From: Streptomyces sp. NBC_01317
GTDB lineage: Bacteria > Actinomycetota > Actinomycetes > Streptomycetales > Streptomycetaceae
Direction: 5' to 3'
Assembly (NCBI RefSeq): GCF_035961655.1
Contig: NZ_CP108393.1
Coordinates: forward strand, 6,247,001 to 6,311,000
Length of the DNA: 64,000 nt
In this document: positions 40,901 to 47,375 of the stretch, in pieces
How positions within the stretch are numbered: position 1 is the stretch's first letter
How the letters are laid out: each line of letters opens with the position of its first letter
Notes under the pieces: model-generated
The model's database searches: none
The model's input: only the letters and a program-made list of their open reading frames with translations
Told to the model about the DNA's origin: nothing
Program-made: the position numbers and the translations under genes

Positions 40901-41206
40901 CTCTCCCTCAAGGCCGCGGGCACCGGCCTCAACCTCACCCGCGCCGGCCATGTCGTCCACTTCGACCGCTGGTGGAACCCCGCCGTGGAGGAGCAGGCCA
41001 CGGACCGCGCGTACCGCATCGGCCAGACCCAGCACGTGCAGGTCCACCGGCTGATCGCGGAGGGCACGGTCGAGGACCGGATCGCCGAGATGCTCCAGGC
41101 CAAGCGCGCCCTGGCCGACGCGGTCCTCGGCTCGGGCGAGGCGGCCCTGACCGAGCTGACCGACCGGGAGCTGGCCGATCTGGTGTCCCTGCGGCGGCAG
41201 TCATGA
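37988..41206 (+). CDS. SNF2-family DEAD/DEAH-box helicase
   Basis: A 1072-residue double-stranded DNA translocase of the SNF2/Rad54 type (bacterial HepA-like group). The N-terminal 600 residues include an actinobacterial SNF2-associated region (ELLTFNWQVALDGDPLTERE). The ATPase core has LADDMGLGKTITVIAL (motif I), VVADEAQHVKNP (DEAQ, motif II), ALTGTPVENNLSELW (motif III) and the C-terminal half LIFTQYVSMARLL, LKAAGTGLNLT and DRAYRIGQTQHVQVHRLI. The ATG at 37988 follows a GGAGGGAG site. Its TGA overlaps the ATG of the SWIM protein, so the two are translated as a pair. Confidence 0.93.
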   Translation: MERVTRTAVRPAARAPLPGAGAGVPSGTAAASGAGPLPSSSAALSSSVPPGLTRCAALFLPAGLPREGRVAFWAPEGELPAWPDEGVTPPRPGGETTVMRGRTRADTRGRTQGDEIAGRAERGEITVVRLGERGGVEARTVPALLMPVADAVPLLVRARRDRTAHPASACWGAAALHALQLAARGRLLPGLTASDHDAWRAGPLDADDIAQLRAIAAAMPPEAYAVPVAGMAPGPAPGPGADPGELSLPEPEALVRAFLDAVADALPRTPAAAFAAGKPFAARAAQHLPGARTWAAEAAAGMDAGVRVSLRLDLSAYDLFDTTGAGEEADTSADRAAASDRPPGDAFGRRGGRGGRGGDEESRITRRAGAALVQVHSLADPTLVLDAGRLWAGDGDASFGPRARVDAMLALRRAARVWTPLGRLLERDVPDALSLSEDELYDLLGPAAARLAAAGVAVHWPRELVRSLTASAVVRAAPGSATDGTPFFDSAELLTFNWQVALDGDPLTEREMDVLAESTRPIVRLRDQWVVIDPALVRKARKRELGLLEPVDALAIALTGTAEVDGETVEAVPTGALAVLRDRLVAGPAAVPQPPALDATLRDYQLRGLAWLDLMTSLGLGGCLADDMGLGKTITVIALHLHRARPTPTLVVCPASLLGNWQREITRFAPGVAVHRFHGAGRSLDEAGDGFVLTTYGTMRSSAGELAAHDWGMVVADEAQHVKNPFSSTAKALRTIPSPARIALTGTPVENNLSELWALLDWTTPGLLGPLKAFRSRHARIVENVENARSADIKDADNEQAVERLARLVRPFLLRRKKSDPGIVPELPPKTESDHPVALTREQASLYEAVVRETMGAIENAEGIARRGLVMKLLTALKQICNHPAQYLKEDTARLTGRSGKLALLDELLDTILAEDGSVLIFTQYVSMARLLSAHLTSRAIPSQLLHGGTPVAERERMVDRFQSGETPVFVLSLKAAGTGLNLTRAGHVVHFDRWWNPAVEEQATDRAYRIGQTQHVQVHRLIAEGTVEDRIAEMLQAKRALADAVLGSGEAALTELTDRELADLVSLRRQS

Positions 41207-42468
41207 CGGCCCCGCGCGCCGTGCGCCAGGACGACCGCCGCCGTACGTTCCCCGCGCTGCCCCCGCGCCCCGGCGACGCGGCCGCGCGTGCCTTCGAGAG
41301 CGGGTTCGCGACCACCTGGTGGGGCAACGCCTGGGTGGAGTCGATGGAGGACACCGCCCTGGACCCGGCCCGCCTGAGCCGCGGCCGGGTGTACGCGGGC
41401 GGCGGCCACGTCGACGCGATCACCGTCACCCCCGGCCGTGTCACCGCCTACGTACGCGGTTCCAGGCCCCGCCCGTACCGTACGGAAATCCGGCTGCGCA
41501 CCCTGGACGACGGGGATTGGGAAGACCTCCTCGACGCGGCGGCGGCCCGCCCCGACCACATCGCGGCCCTCCTCGACAAGGAGATGCCCCACGCCCTCGC
41601 GGCCACGGCCGACCTGCTCCCGGCCGGGGGCGACCTCACCCCGGACTGCTCCTGCCCGGACGACGGCTACCCGTGCAAACACGCGGCCGCCCTCTGCTAC
41701 CAGACGGCCCGACTCCTGGACAAGGACCCCTTCGTCCTGTTCCTGATGCGCGGGCGCGGCGAGCTGGAGGTCCTGGCCGACCTGACCCGCCGCAACGCGA
41801 CCCGCTCGGCCGCCGAGCGGACCGCCGCGGCGCCGCCGATGCCCATGGTCCCGGCGGCCACCGCCCTCGCCGCCCGTACGCTCCCCGCGCTCCCGCCGCC
41901 GTTCCCCACCCCGGACCGCCCCGGGCGCCCGCCCGCCTACCCGCAGGCCCCGGGCGCCCCCGACCCGCTCGCGCTCGACCTCCTCGCCTCGGAGGCGGCG
42001 GCCCGCGCGCACACGTTCCTCACCACCGGTCTCGACCCGGTCGGCGCGCTCACCCCCTGGCAGGACGCGGTACGGCTGGCCGCCGCGCACCCGGGCTCGG
42101 GGCTGACCGCCTCCACCCGCGCCCTCTACCGCGACCTCGGCGCCGGGACGGACCACACCCCCACCGACCTGGCCCGCGCGGTCGCGGCCTGGCGCCAGGG
42201 CGGTCTCGCGGGCCTCGCCGCCCTGGAAGAGCCCTGGGACCCGCCGGCCGGCCCCTTCGACCGCGCCCGCCCGGCCCTCGCCGCCGCCGACCACCCCCAC
42301 TTCCGACCCTGGCGCAATCGCCTCTCCACCTCGTCTCTCCAACTGCGCTTCGGCCGCGACGGTCTCTGGTACGGCTACGAGTCGGACCGCGACCGTGAGG
42401 ACTGGTGGCCCCGAGGTACCCCGGACACCGATCCCGTGGGTGCGCTCACCACCCTGCTCGGCCGGTGA
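41203..42468 (+). CDS. SWIM zinc finger protein
   Basis: A 421-residue protein with a SWIM zinc finger at about residues 146-157 (CSCPDDGYPCKH, the CxC...CxH pattern), preceded by a conserved domain beginning TWWGNAWVESME. SWIM fingers bind DNA or protein; in bacteria they are often encoded next to SNF2 helicases, exactly as here (ATGA overlap at 41203-41206). The two products probably work as a complex on DNA. The last 200 residues are Pro/Ala-rich and unrecognised. Confidence 0.9.
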   Translation: MTAPRAVRQDDRRRTFPALPPRPGDAAARAFESGFATTWWGNAWVESMEDTALDPARLSRGRVYAGGGHVDAITVTPGRVTAYVRGSRPRPYRTEIRLRTLDDGDWEDLLDAAAARPDHIAALLDKEMPHALAATADLLPAGGDLTPDCSCPDDGYPCKHAAALCYQTARLLDKDPFVLFLMRGRGELEVLADLTRRNATRSAAERTAAAPPMPMVPAATALAARTLPALPPPFPTPDRPGRPPAYPQAPGAPDPLALDLLASEAAARAHTFLTTGLDPVGALTPWQDAVRLAAAHPGSGLTASTRALYRDLGAGTDHTPTDLARAVAAWRQGGLAGLAALEEPWDPPAGPFDRARPALAAADHPHFRPWRNRLSTSSLQLRFGRDGLWYGYESDRDREDWWPRGTPDTDPVGALTTLLGR

Positions 42469-42512
42469 CGGGTAGTCTTCCTTCGTAGCGGAGTGTGCGC
42501 GAAGGGGGCCTG

Positions 42513-42971
42513 ATGGAAGCGGAGTTACTGGCGCTGGCGACGGCGGGGGCGACGGCGCTCGTCCAGCAGATGGCGACGGACGGCTGGACCTCGGTACGCG
42601 ACCGGGTGACCGGCTTCCTCACCGGCAGGGGAGCGGCGACGGCCGAAGCGGTCGAGGCGGACCTGGAGAGCGGCCGGGCCGAACTGACCGAGGCCCGGGG
42701 CGCGGACAGCGAGGAGACGGCGGCCAGGACCGCCGAGGACCTGCGCACCGAATGGCGCAACCGTCTGCGCCGCACTCTCCTCGCCGACCCGGAGGCGGCG
42801 GCCGAACTGCGCGCGCTGCTGGCGGAGTTGGACCCCGCGCGGCCGGACCGGCAGAGCGGCGACGTACACAACACGGTGAGCGGCGGCACGGTGCACGGCC
42901 CGCTGGTCCAGGCCCGCGACATCGGCCGCCTCGACCTCGGCACGCGGCACTCGTCCGGGCCGGCACTCTGA
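42513..42971 (+). CDS. Small helical protein with C-terminal RHIM/amyloid-like motif; TTA codon 5
   Basis: A 152-residue protein. The first 20 residues form a hydrophobic helix (ALATAGATALVQQM), followed by a mostly helical region to about residue 110. The tail carries GDVHNTVSGGTVHGPLVQA at 116-134 and then RDIGRLDLG. This N...SG..VHGP.VQA..I pattern resembles the RHIM-like amyloid signalling motifs (BASS3 type) described on actinobacterial NLR proteins and their small effectors, whose N-terminal Bell domain resembles fungal HeLo cell-death domains. The link is my inference. Codon 5 is TTA, so translation should need the bldA tRNA. AAGGGGG precedes the ATG. No NLR gene is nearby; the SNF2/SWIM pair ends 44 bases upstream. 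Confidence 0.75.
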   Translation: MEAELLALATAGATALVQQMATDGWTSVRDRVTGFLTGRGAATAEAVEADLESGRAELTEARGADSEETAARTAEDLRTEWRNRLRRTLLADPEAAAELRALLAELDPARPDRQSGDVHNTVSGGTVHGPLVQARDIGRLDLGTRHSSGPAL

Positions 42972-43129
42972 TCCAGGCTCCGGAGAGAGTCCTCGCCGTT
43001 CCCGGTCCCGACCCGCCCGCACCGTCCGCAAGGTGATGTCACACCTCGTGCGGTCGCGTCCGGGGTGGGCCCGAAGGACGCGTCCCGTGCGCCGTGCATC
43101 TTTCCCCCTTCGGACGGACCGTCTCTCCA

Positions 43130-43158
43130 TTGACCGAACAGACCTGTTGGTCTACCGT
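43130..43158 (+). promoter_or_regulatory. Promoter of the SDR gene with operator in its spacer
   Basis: TTGACC (43130-43135), 17-bp spacer, TACCGT (43153-43158). The spacer is filled by the inverted repeat AGACC-TGTT-GGTCT (43140-43153), so a bound repressor would block polymerase. Confidence 0.7.
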
Positions 43159-43168
43159 TGTTCTCAGG

Positions 43169-43182
43169 AGACCGACCGGTCT
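43169..43182. promoter_or_regulatory. Second TetR-type operator upstream of the SDR gene
   Basis: AGACC-GACC-GGTCT, the same half-sites and 4-base spacing as the site inside the promoter, just past the expected transcription start. Confidence 0.65.
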
Positions 43183-43209
43183 GACTATCAGGATGGAAAG
43201 AGTATTGCC

Positions 43210-43953
43210 ATGAGCAATTCCACCGGCAAGACCGCCCTCATTACCGGATCGACCCAGGGCATCGGCCGAGACATCGCCGGCACCCTGGCCGCTTCCGGCG
43301 CCCGGGTCCTGATCACCGGCCGCAACGTGGAGCGCGGCGAGAAGGCCGTCGCCGAGATCCGGGCCGCGGGCGGCGAGGCCGACTTCCTCGTCGCTGACCT
43401 GCGCGATGCCGCCAGCGCCAAGACTCTCGCCGCCGAGGCGGTGGCCCTGGCCGGTGAGATCGACATCCTCGTCAACAACGCGGGCGTCTACATTCTCGGA
43501 CCGACCGCCGGCGTCACGGAGGCCGACTTCGACGCGATGTACAACCTCAACGTCAAGGTTCCCTTTTTCCTGGTCGCGGAACTGGCTCCGTTGATGGCCG
43601 AGCGGGGGCACGGCGTCATCATCAACATCACCACGGCCTTCGCCGAGAAGGGCGCGGTGGGGCCGGCCGCCTACGGCTCCTCCAAGGCAGCGGTGAATCT
43701 GCTCACCAAGTCGTGGGCGGCCGAATACGGCATCAGCGGCGTCCGGGTCAACACCGTCAGCCTCGGCGCGATCCTTACCGAAGGCAGCACCAAGGCCTTC
43801 GGCGACGCCGTCCATGACTTCCCCAACGGGTCCCCGGCCGACCGCGTCGGCACGACTGCGGAAGTAGCCGCTGCCGTCGCCTTCCTCGCCTCCGACGAGG
43901 CCTCCTACATCTACGGCGCGAACCTCGCGGTTGACGGTGGAATGGTCATCTGA
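43210..43953 (+). CDS. SDR family NAD(P)-dependent oxidoreductase
   Basis: A classical short-chain dehydrogenase/reductase, 247 residues, that should reduce or oxidise a carbonyl/alcohol group. It shows the cofactor-binding TGSTQGIGR, the NNAG motif (ILVNNAGVY), and the catalytic Tyr and Lys in AAYGSSKAAVNLL; it ends with the usual YIYGANLAVDGGMVI. The ATG at 43210 is chosen since the fold starts directly after it; the open frame upstream covers the promoter and operators. The adjacent TetR gene is its likely repressor. Substrate unknown. Confidence 0.92.
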   Translation: MSNSTGKTALITGSTQGIGRDIAGTLAASGARVLITGRNVERGEKAVAEIRAAGGEADFLVADLRDAASAKTLAAEAVALAGEIDILVNNAGVYILGPTAGVTEADFDAMYNLNVKVPFFLVAELAPLMAERGHGVIINITTAFAEKGAVGPAAYGSSKAAVNLLTKSWAAEYGISGVRVNTVSLGAILTEGSTKAFGDAVHDFPNGSPADRVGTTAEVAAAVAFLASDEASYIYGANLAVDGGMVI

Positions 43954-43974
43954 CTAGCCTCGCCAGGAGATGGT

Positions 43975-43986
43975 CAGACCGGTCTG
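43975..43986. promoter_or_regulatory. Palindrome CAGACCGGTCTG before the TetR gene
   Basis: A perfect 12-bp palindrome with the same AGACC/GGTCT half-sites as the two operators upstream of the SDR gene, but without the 4-base spacer. Probably a weaker or autoregulatory site of the same TetR protein. Confidence 0.5.
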
Positions 43987-44027
43987 CCTGTCGTGGCGGA
44001 ATGGTCCAGCCGAAAGGATGCTGACGG

Positions 44028-44612
44028 ATGAGCGATGTTGACTCGGCGCCGAAGCCGTCGGCGCGTGAACGACTGCTCACGGCGGCGAATCGGCTGTTCT
44101 ACGAAGAGGGCATCCAAACGGTCGGGATCGACCGGGTGATCGAACAGGCCGGGGTGGCCAAGGCCAGCCTGTACAAGACGTTCGGGAGCAAGGACGAGCT
44201 GATCCGGGCCTACCTGGAGCTACAGCACACCTCCACCGTCGAGCGGATCATGGGTGAGATGGAGGCGGAAGCGACTCCTCGCGACCGTATCCTGAGCGTT
44301 TTCACCACGCTGGGAACGGTTTTCGGCAGTCCGGACTTTCATGGCTGCGCCTTCATGAAGGCCGCCGCGGAGGCGCTTCCCGGAAGTGCGGCCCAGGAGG
44401 CGAACGCCAGGTACCGGGCGTGGGTCCGGGGAATGTTCACCGATCTGGCCCGCGACGCCGGGGTCGCGAATCCGGTCTCCCTGGCCCGACAGTTGCACAT
44501 GCTCTTCGACGGATCGGGGCTCGGCGCCGATGTCGAGCACGACCCGTCGCTGGCCGATGAGGCGAGGGCCGCGGCCGAGGTTCTGGTCGACGCGGCCATC
44601 GCTCGGTCGTAG
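44028..44612 (+). CDS. TetR/AcrR family transcriptional regulator
   Basis: A 194-residue repressor. The N-terminal helix-turn-helix (RERLLTAANRLFYEEGIQTVGIDRV, EQAGVAKASLYKTFGSKDELI) is standard, and the C-terminal ligand domain belongs to the TetR_C_16/LmrA-like group (CAFMKAAAEALPG). AAAGGA precedes the ATG. It lies 74 bases after the SDR gene with an AGACC/GGTCT palindrome between, so it probably controls the SDR gene and itself. Ligand unknown. Confidence 0.9.
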   Translation: MSDVDSAPKPSARERLLTAANRLFYEEGIQTVGIDRVIEQAGVAKASLYKTFGSKDELIRAYLELQHTSTVERIMGEMEAEATPRDRILSVFTTLGTVFGSPDFHGCAFMKAAAEALPGSAAQEANARYRAWVRGMFTDLARDAGVANPVSLARQLHMLFDGSGLGADVEHDPSLADEARAAAEVLVDAAIARS

Positions 44613-44694
44613 GGCACGAGCGAACGGCCTGAACGGCCGCTGAGTACCTGCGTTCTGGCCGTCTCCGCTCTTCGGCTTCACCGGGTCGGCTTCC

Positions 44695-45030
44695 TGGGGA
44701 CACGCGTCCTGATGCCGACCGCCGGGCGGGCCGGCGACGCCCCGGCTTTCGCCGAAGTGATGGGCCGCCTGCGCGTTCCCTGCCCGCGGGGGGCGCCGCA
44801 CCCGGCCGGACGTTGTCCTGGCCTACCAGGCGTACCCCTCCCGCGCCATCCGCGCGCACCTGCGCAGACACGGCAGCCGCGGCGGCAGACCAGCCGCTTT
44901 CGACCGCGAGCCGTATAAACAGCGCACCGTCGAGCGCATGCGTCAACCGCTTGAAGCAATTGCGCGGCCTGGACACTCGATACGACAAAACCGCGATCCT
45001 GGGCAGCCGCCAAGATAGTCGTGCTGACCT
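44695..45030 (+). pseudogene. IS5-family transposase remnant, frameshifted
   Basis: Pieces of the C-terminal part of an IS5-type transposase can be read in three frames: AGDAPAFAEVMGRLRVP (from about 44712), VVLAYQAYPSRAIRAHLRR and GRPAAFDREPYKQRTVER (from 44809), CVNRLKQLRGLDTRYDKTA (from 44939), and possibly AAKIVVLTFR (to about 45030). The order matches the intact family, so at least two frameshifts have killed it. No start, no terminal inverted repeats and no target duplication are visible, so only a fragment remains. Confidence 0.8.
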
Positions 45031-45147
45031 TTCGGGGTAATGAGGGAGGTCGCGTCGGGGATCGAGGGCGTCAAAGCCGTCGAGTTCGGCGGGGGCGGGT
45101 TACTGTGCGGCCACCATGCCGTAGCTCACCAGAACAGGAAACCGACA

Positions 45148-45444
45148 ATGGAAATCCGACTCGGAGTTCTCGCTCTCCTCGAAGCAAAGCCTGGCAAGGG
45201 TGATGAGCTGGCCGCGTTTTTGCAAGAAGGCCGTGAACTGGTGCTGGCCGAGCAGGGCACCGTCACGTGGTACGCATTCAAGATCGACGACAGTAACTAC
45301 GGCATGTTCGACACCTTCGAGACCGACGAAGCTCGCGACGCCCACCTCGCGGGACAGATGCCACGAGCCATCGGCCAGGTCGCTACCGACCTGCTCGCCT
45401 CCGCGCCGGACATCCGCACGGTCGACGTCGTCGCCTTCAAGTAG
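45148..45444 (+). CDS. ABM-family putative quinol monooxygenase
   Basis: A 98-residue dimeric ferredoxin-like protein of the antibiotic biosynthesis monooxygenase (ABM) family, whose members oxidise quinols or aromatic polyketides without a cofactor. The typical LLEAKPGKGDELAAFL and TWYAFKIDDSNYGMFDTFETDEARDAHLAG pattern is present (the second quoted in part). AGGAAA precedes the ATG at 45148. It is followed after 32 bases by the YciI-like gene and probably forms an operon with it. Confidence 0.82.
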   Translation: MEIRLGVLALLEAKPGKGDELAAFLQEGRELVLAEQGTVTWYAFKIDDSNYGMFDTFETDEARDAHLAGQMPRAIGQVATDLLASAPDIRTVDVVAFK

Positions 45445-45476
45445 TCGACGGAATCCAATATCAGCTGGAGGATTGT

Positions 45477-45875
45477 ATGACCGAACATCGCATGCCTTGG
45501 AATGACCTCGTGTCCTGGTCCCAGGAACACGACCTGCTGGCACTCCGGCTCTACGTGGTGATTTCCGAACCGACCAACGGCCTCGGCCCGGTACTCGAGC
45601 ATCTGGATCCCCACGTGGCCTACCAGACCCGCATGGAAAATGACGGGATCATGTTCGCCGCCGGGCCGTTGGCCGACGATGCCGAGGAGCAGTGGAACGG
45701 CGAGGGCCTCTTCGTCTACCGCGCGTCCTCCCGCGAAGAGGCGGTTGGGATCGCCGAGAGCGATCCGATGCACCAGAGCGGGGCGCGGCGATTCATTGTC
45801 CACCCCTGGCTGCTGAACGAGGGCACTTATAACGTCCGGCTTTTCTACTCGGGTGGCCGGCCCCGGATCAGCTGA
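45477..45875 (+). CDS. YciI-like dimeric alpha/beta-barrel protein
   Basis: A 132-residue protein with the YciI pattern: LRLYVVISEPTNG, then an LDPHVAYQTRME helix, MFAAGPLADD, and VYRASSREEAVGIAESDP followed by HPWLLNEG. YciI-like proteins are related to muconolactone isomerases and ABM proteins, which fits its neighbour. GGAGG lies seven bases before the ATG. Precise activity unknown. Confidence 0.8.
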   Translation: MTEHRMPWNDLVSWSQEHDLLALRLYVVISEPTNGLGPVLEHLDPHVAYQTRMENDGIMFAAGPLADDAEEQWNGEGLFVYRASSREEAVGIAESDPMHQSGARRFIVHPWLLNEGTYNVRLFYSGGRPRIS

Positions 45876-46022
45876 CTCCCAAGGCAGATGCCGGGTGCAT
45901 GACGCGCCACCTGATCGTCGCCCGGTCGGGCCCTGCCGACCCCCGCCGCGAACACCCGCGACAGCCTCGCCCAGCCCCTTGTGCAGGGCACCACCCGTTC
46001 GCAGATACACCTAAGGAAGATC

Positions 46023-47123
46023 ATGAGCGTTGAATCCGCCGACACCACTGAGATAGCAGCGTCGAACCGGCGTACGTTCCTGAGGCGTGCGGCGACGACC
46101 GCCGCCATACCCGCCGGAGCGATGCTCCTCGGTGGGGCACTGCCCGCCGACGCGGTGGCCGCGGAAGCCCCCGGACTGCCCGACTACGCACCCGTTCCCG
46201 CCGCATCGGTCGGGCCCGCGCTCAACGAGGCCGGCTACTTCGTCGGCGCGATCAAGGGAAACCTCTACTGGGTCACCGACTCCTTCTACCAGGCCATGTT
46301 CCTCACCACCCGGGAGGGCGTGGTCCTGGTCGACGCACCGCCCACCCTCGGCCACAACCTGCTGCGGGCCATCGAGCAGGTGACCCGTGCCAACGGAAAG
46401 CCCTCCAAGGTCACTCATCTGATCTACTCGCATTCCCACGCCGACCACATCGGGGCCTCCTCCATCTTCGGCAAGGACGTGATACGCATCGGTCACAGCG
46501 AGACCCGCCGGTTGCTGCGCATCGCAGCCGACCCCAACCGGCCTGTGCCCACGCACACGTTCGAAGACAGCTATGTAGTGAAGGTGGGCGGCGAAAGACT
46601 TGAGCTCGCCCACCACGGCCCGAACCACACGCCGGACAACATCTTCATCCACGCCCCCAACCAGGCGACGTTGATGGTCGTGGACGTACTGTTCCCCGGC
46701 TGGGCACCGTTCGGGAACCTCGCCATGTCCGAGGACATCCCAGCCTGGATCAAAGCGCACGACACCGCCCTGGGCTACCCGTGGAAGACGCTCGTCGGCG
46801 GCCACCTCGGCCGTCTCGGTGTCCGGGACGACGCCCTCATCCAGCAGCGGTACGTCGCGGACCTCGAAGCCGAGGTCCGCGCGGCTTCGGCGTCGCTCGA
46901 CCCCACTCCCTTCTTCCAGAAGTACGGGCCCAGCGGCAACTCCTGGGCCATCTTCAAGACCTACCTCGACGCCGTCGCCCGACAAGCGGCCGCCCCTGTC
47001 ACGGCCAAATACAGCGGCACCCTGGCCGCCGCCGATGTCTTCACCACCGACAACGCCTTCGTCATGCTCGAATCGCTGCGCATCAACAGCGGAGTTCTCG
47101 GCCCGTTCGGCGTCCGTCCGTAG
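46023..47123 (+). CDS. Exported metallo-beta-lactamase-fold hydrolase
   Basis: A 366-residue zinc hydrolase with a twin-arginine signal (SNRRTFLRRAATTAAIPAGAML), so it is probably exported folded. The metal site HSHADHIG (HxHxDH) is intact, with further histidines in ELAHHGPNHTPDN and GGHLGRLG. Family members hydrolyse lactones, thioesters, sulfates or beta-lactams; this one cannot be assigned, though the ABM and YciI neighbours point to an aromatic or lactone substrate. AAGGAAG precedes the ATG at 46023. Confidence 0.87.
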   Translation: MSVESADTTEIAASNRRTFLRRAATTAAIPAGAMLLGGALPADAVAAEAPGLPDYAPVPAASVGPALNEAGYFVGAIKGNLYWVTDSFYQAMFLTTREGVVLVDAPPTLGHNLLRAIEQVTRANGKPSKVTHLIYSHSHADHIGASSIFGKDVIRIGHSETRRLLRIAADPNRPVPTHTFEDSYVVKVGGERLELAHHGPNHTPDNIFIHAPNQATLMVVDVLFPGWAPFGNLAMSEDIPAWIKAHDTALGYPWKTLVGGHLGRLGVRDDALIQQRYVADLEAEVRAASASLDPTPFFQKYGPSGNSWAIFKTYLDAVARQAAAPVTAKYSGTLAAADVFTTDNAFVMLESLRINSGVLGPFGVRP

Positions 47124-47285
47124 AACCATGCCGCCGTGAGCGCACCGGCGCCATGTCCCCCGGCCACGACGGGGCAGTTGCCCACCACTGTCCTGGTTCA
47201 GCCGACGGCTGTCAGCCGGGCGAACGTGACCTTGATGCGACGTAATGCCCGAAAAATTCACCAAAGGTCACCGTGATTTTTGTAG

Positions 47286-47313
47286 TTGACACTCCAATCT
47301 AGAGTCGTAGAAT
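47286..47313 (+). promoter_or_regulatory. Promoter of the 47376 gene
   Basis: TTGACA (47286-47291), 16-bp spacer, TAGAAT (47308-47313). The spacer holds an imperfect repeat GACACT...AGAGTC. The -35 flank (TGTAGT, GACACT, ACTCCAA) resembles the region upstream of the TetR gene at 49408, hinting at shared control. Confidence 0.7.
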
Positions 47314-47375
47314 GGAGTGAGCCCTGCAAAACATGCTCGGTGTGATACGCCGCCGAGAGCGGCGAGGAGGTCATT

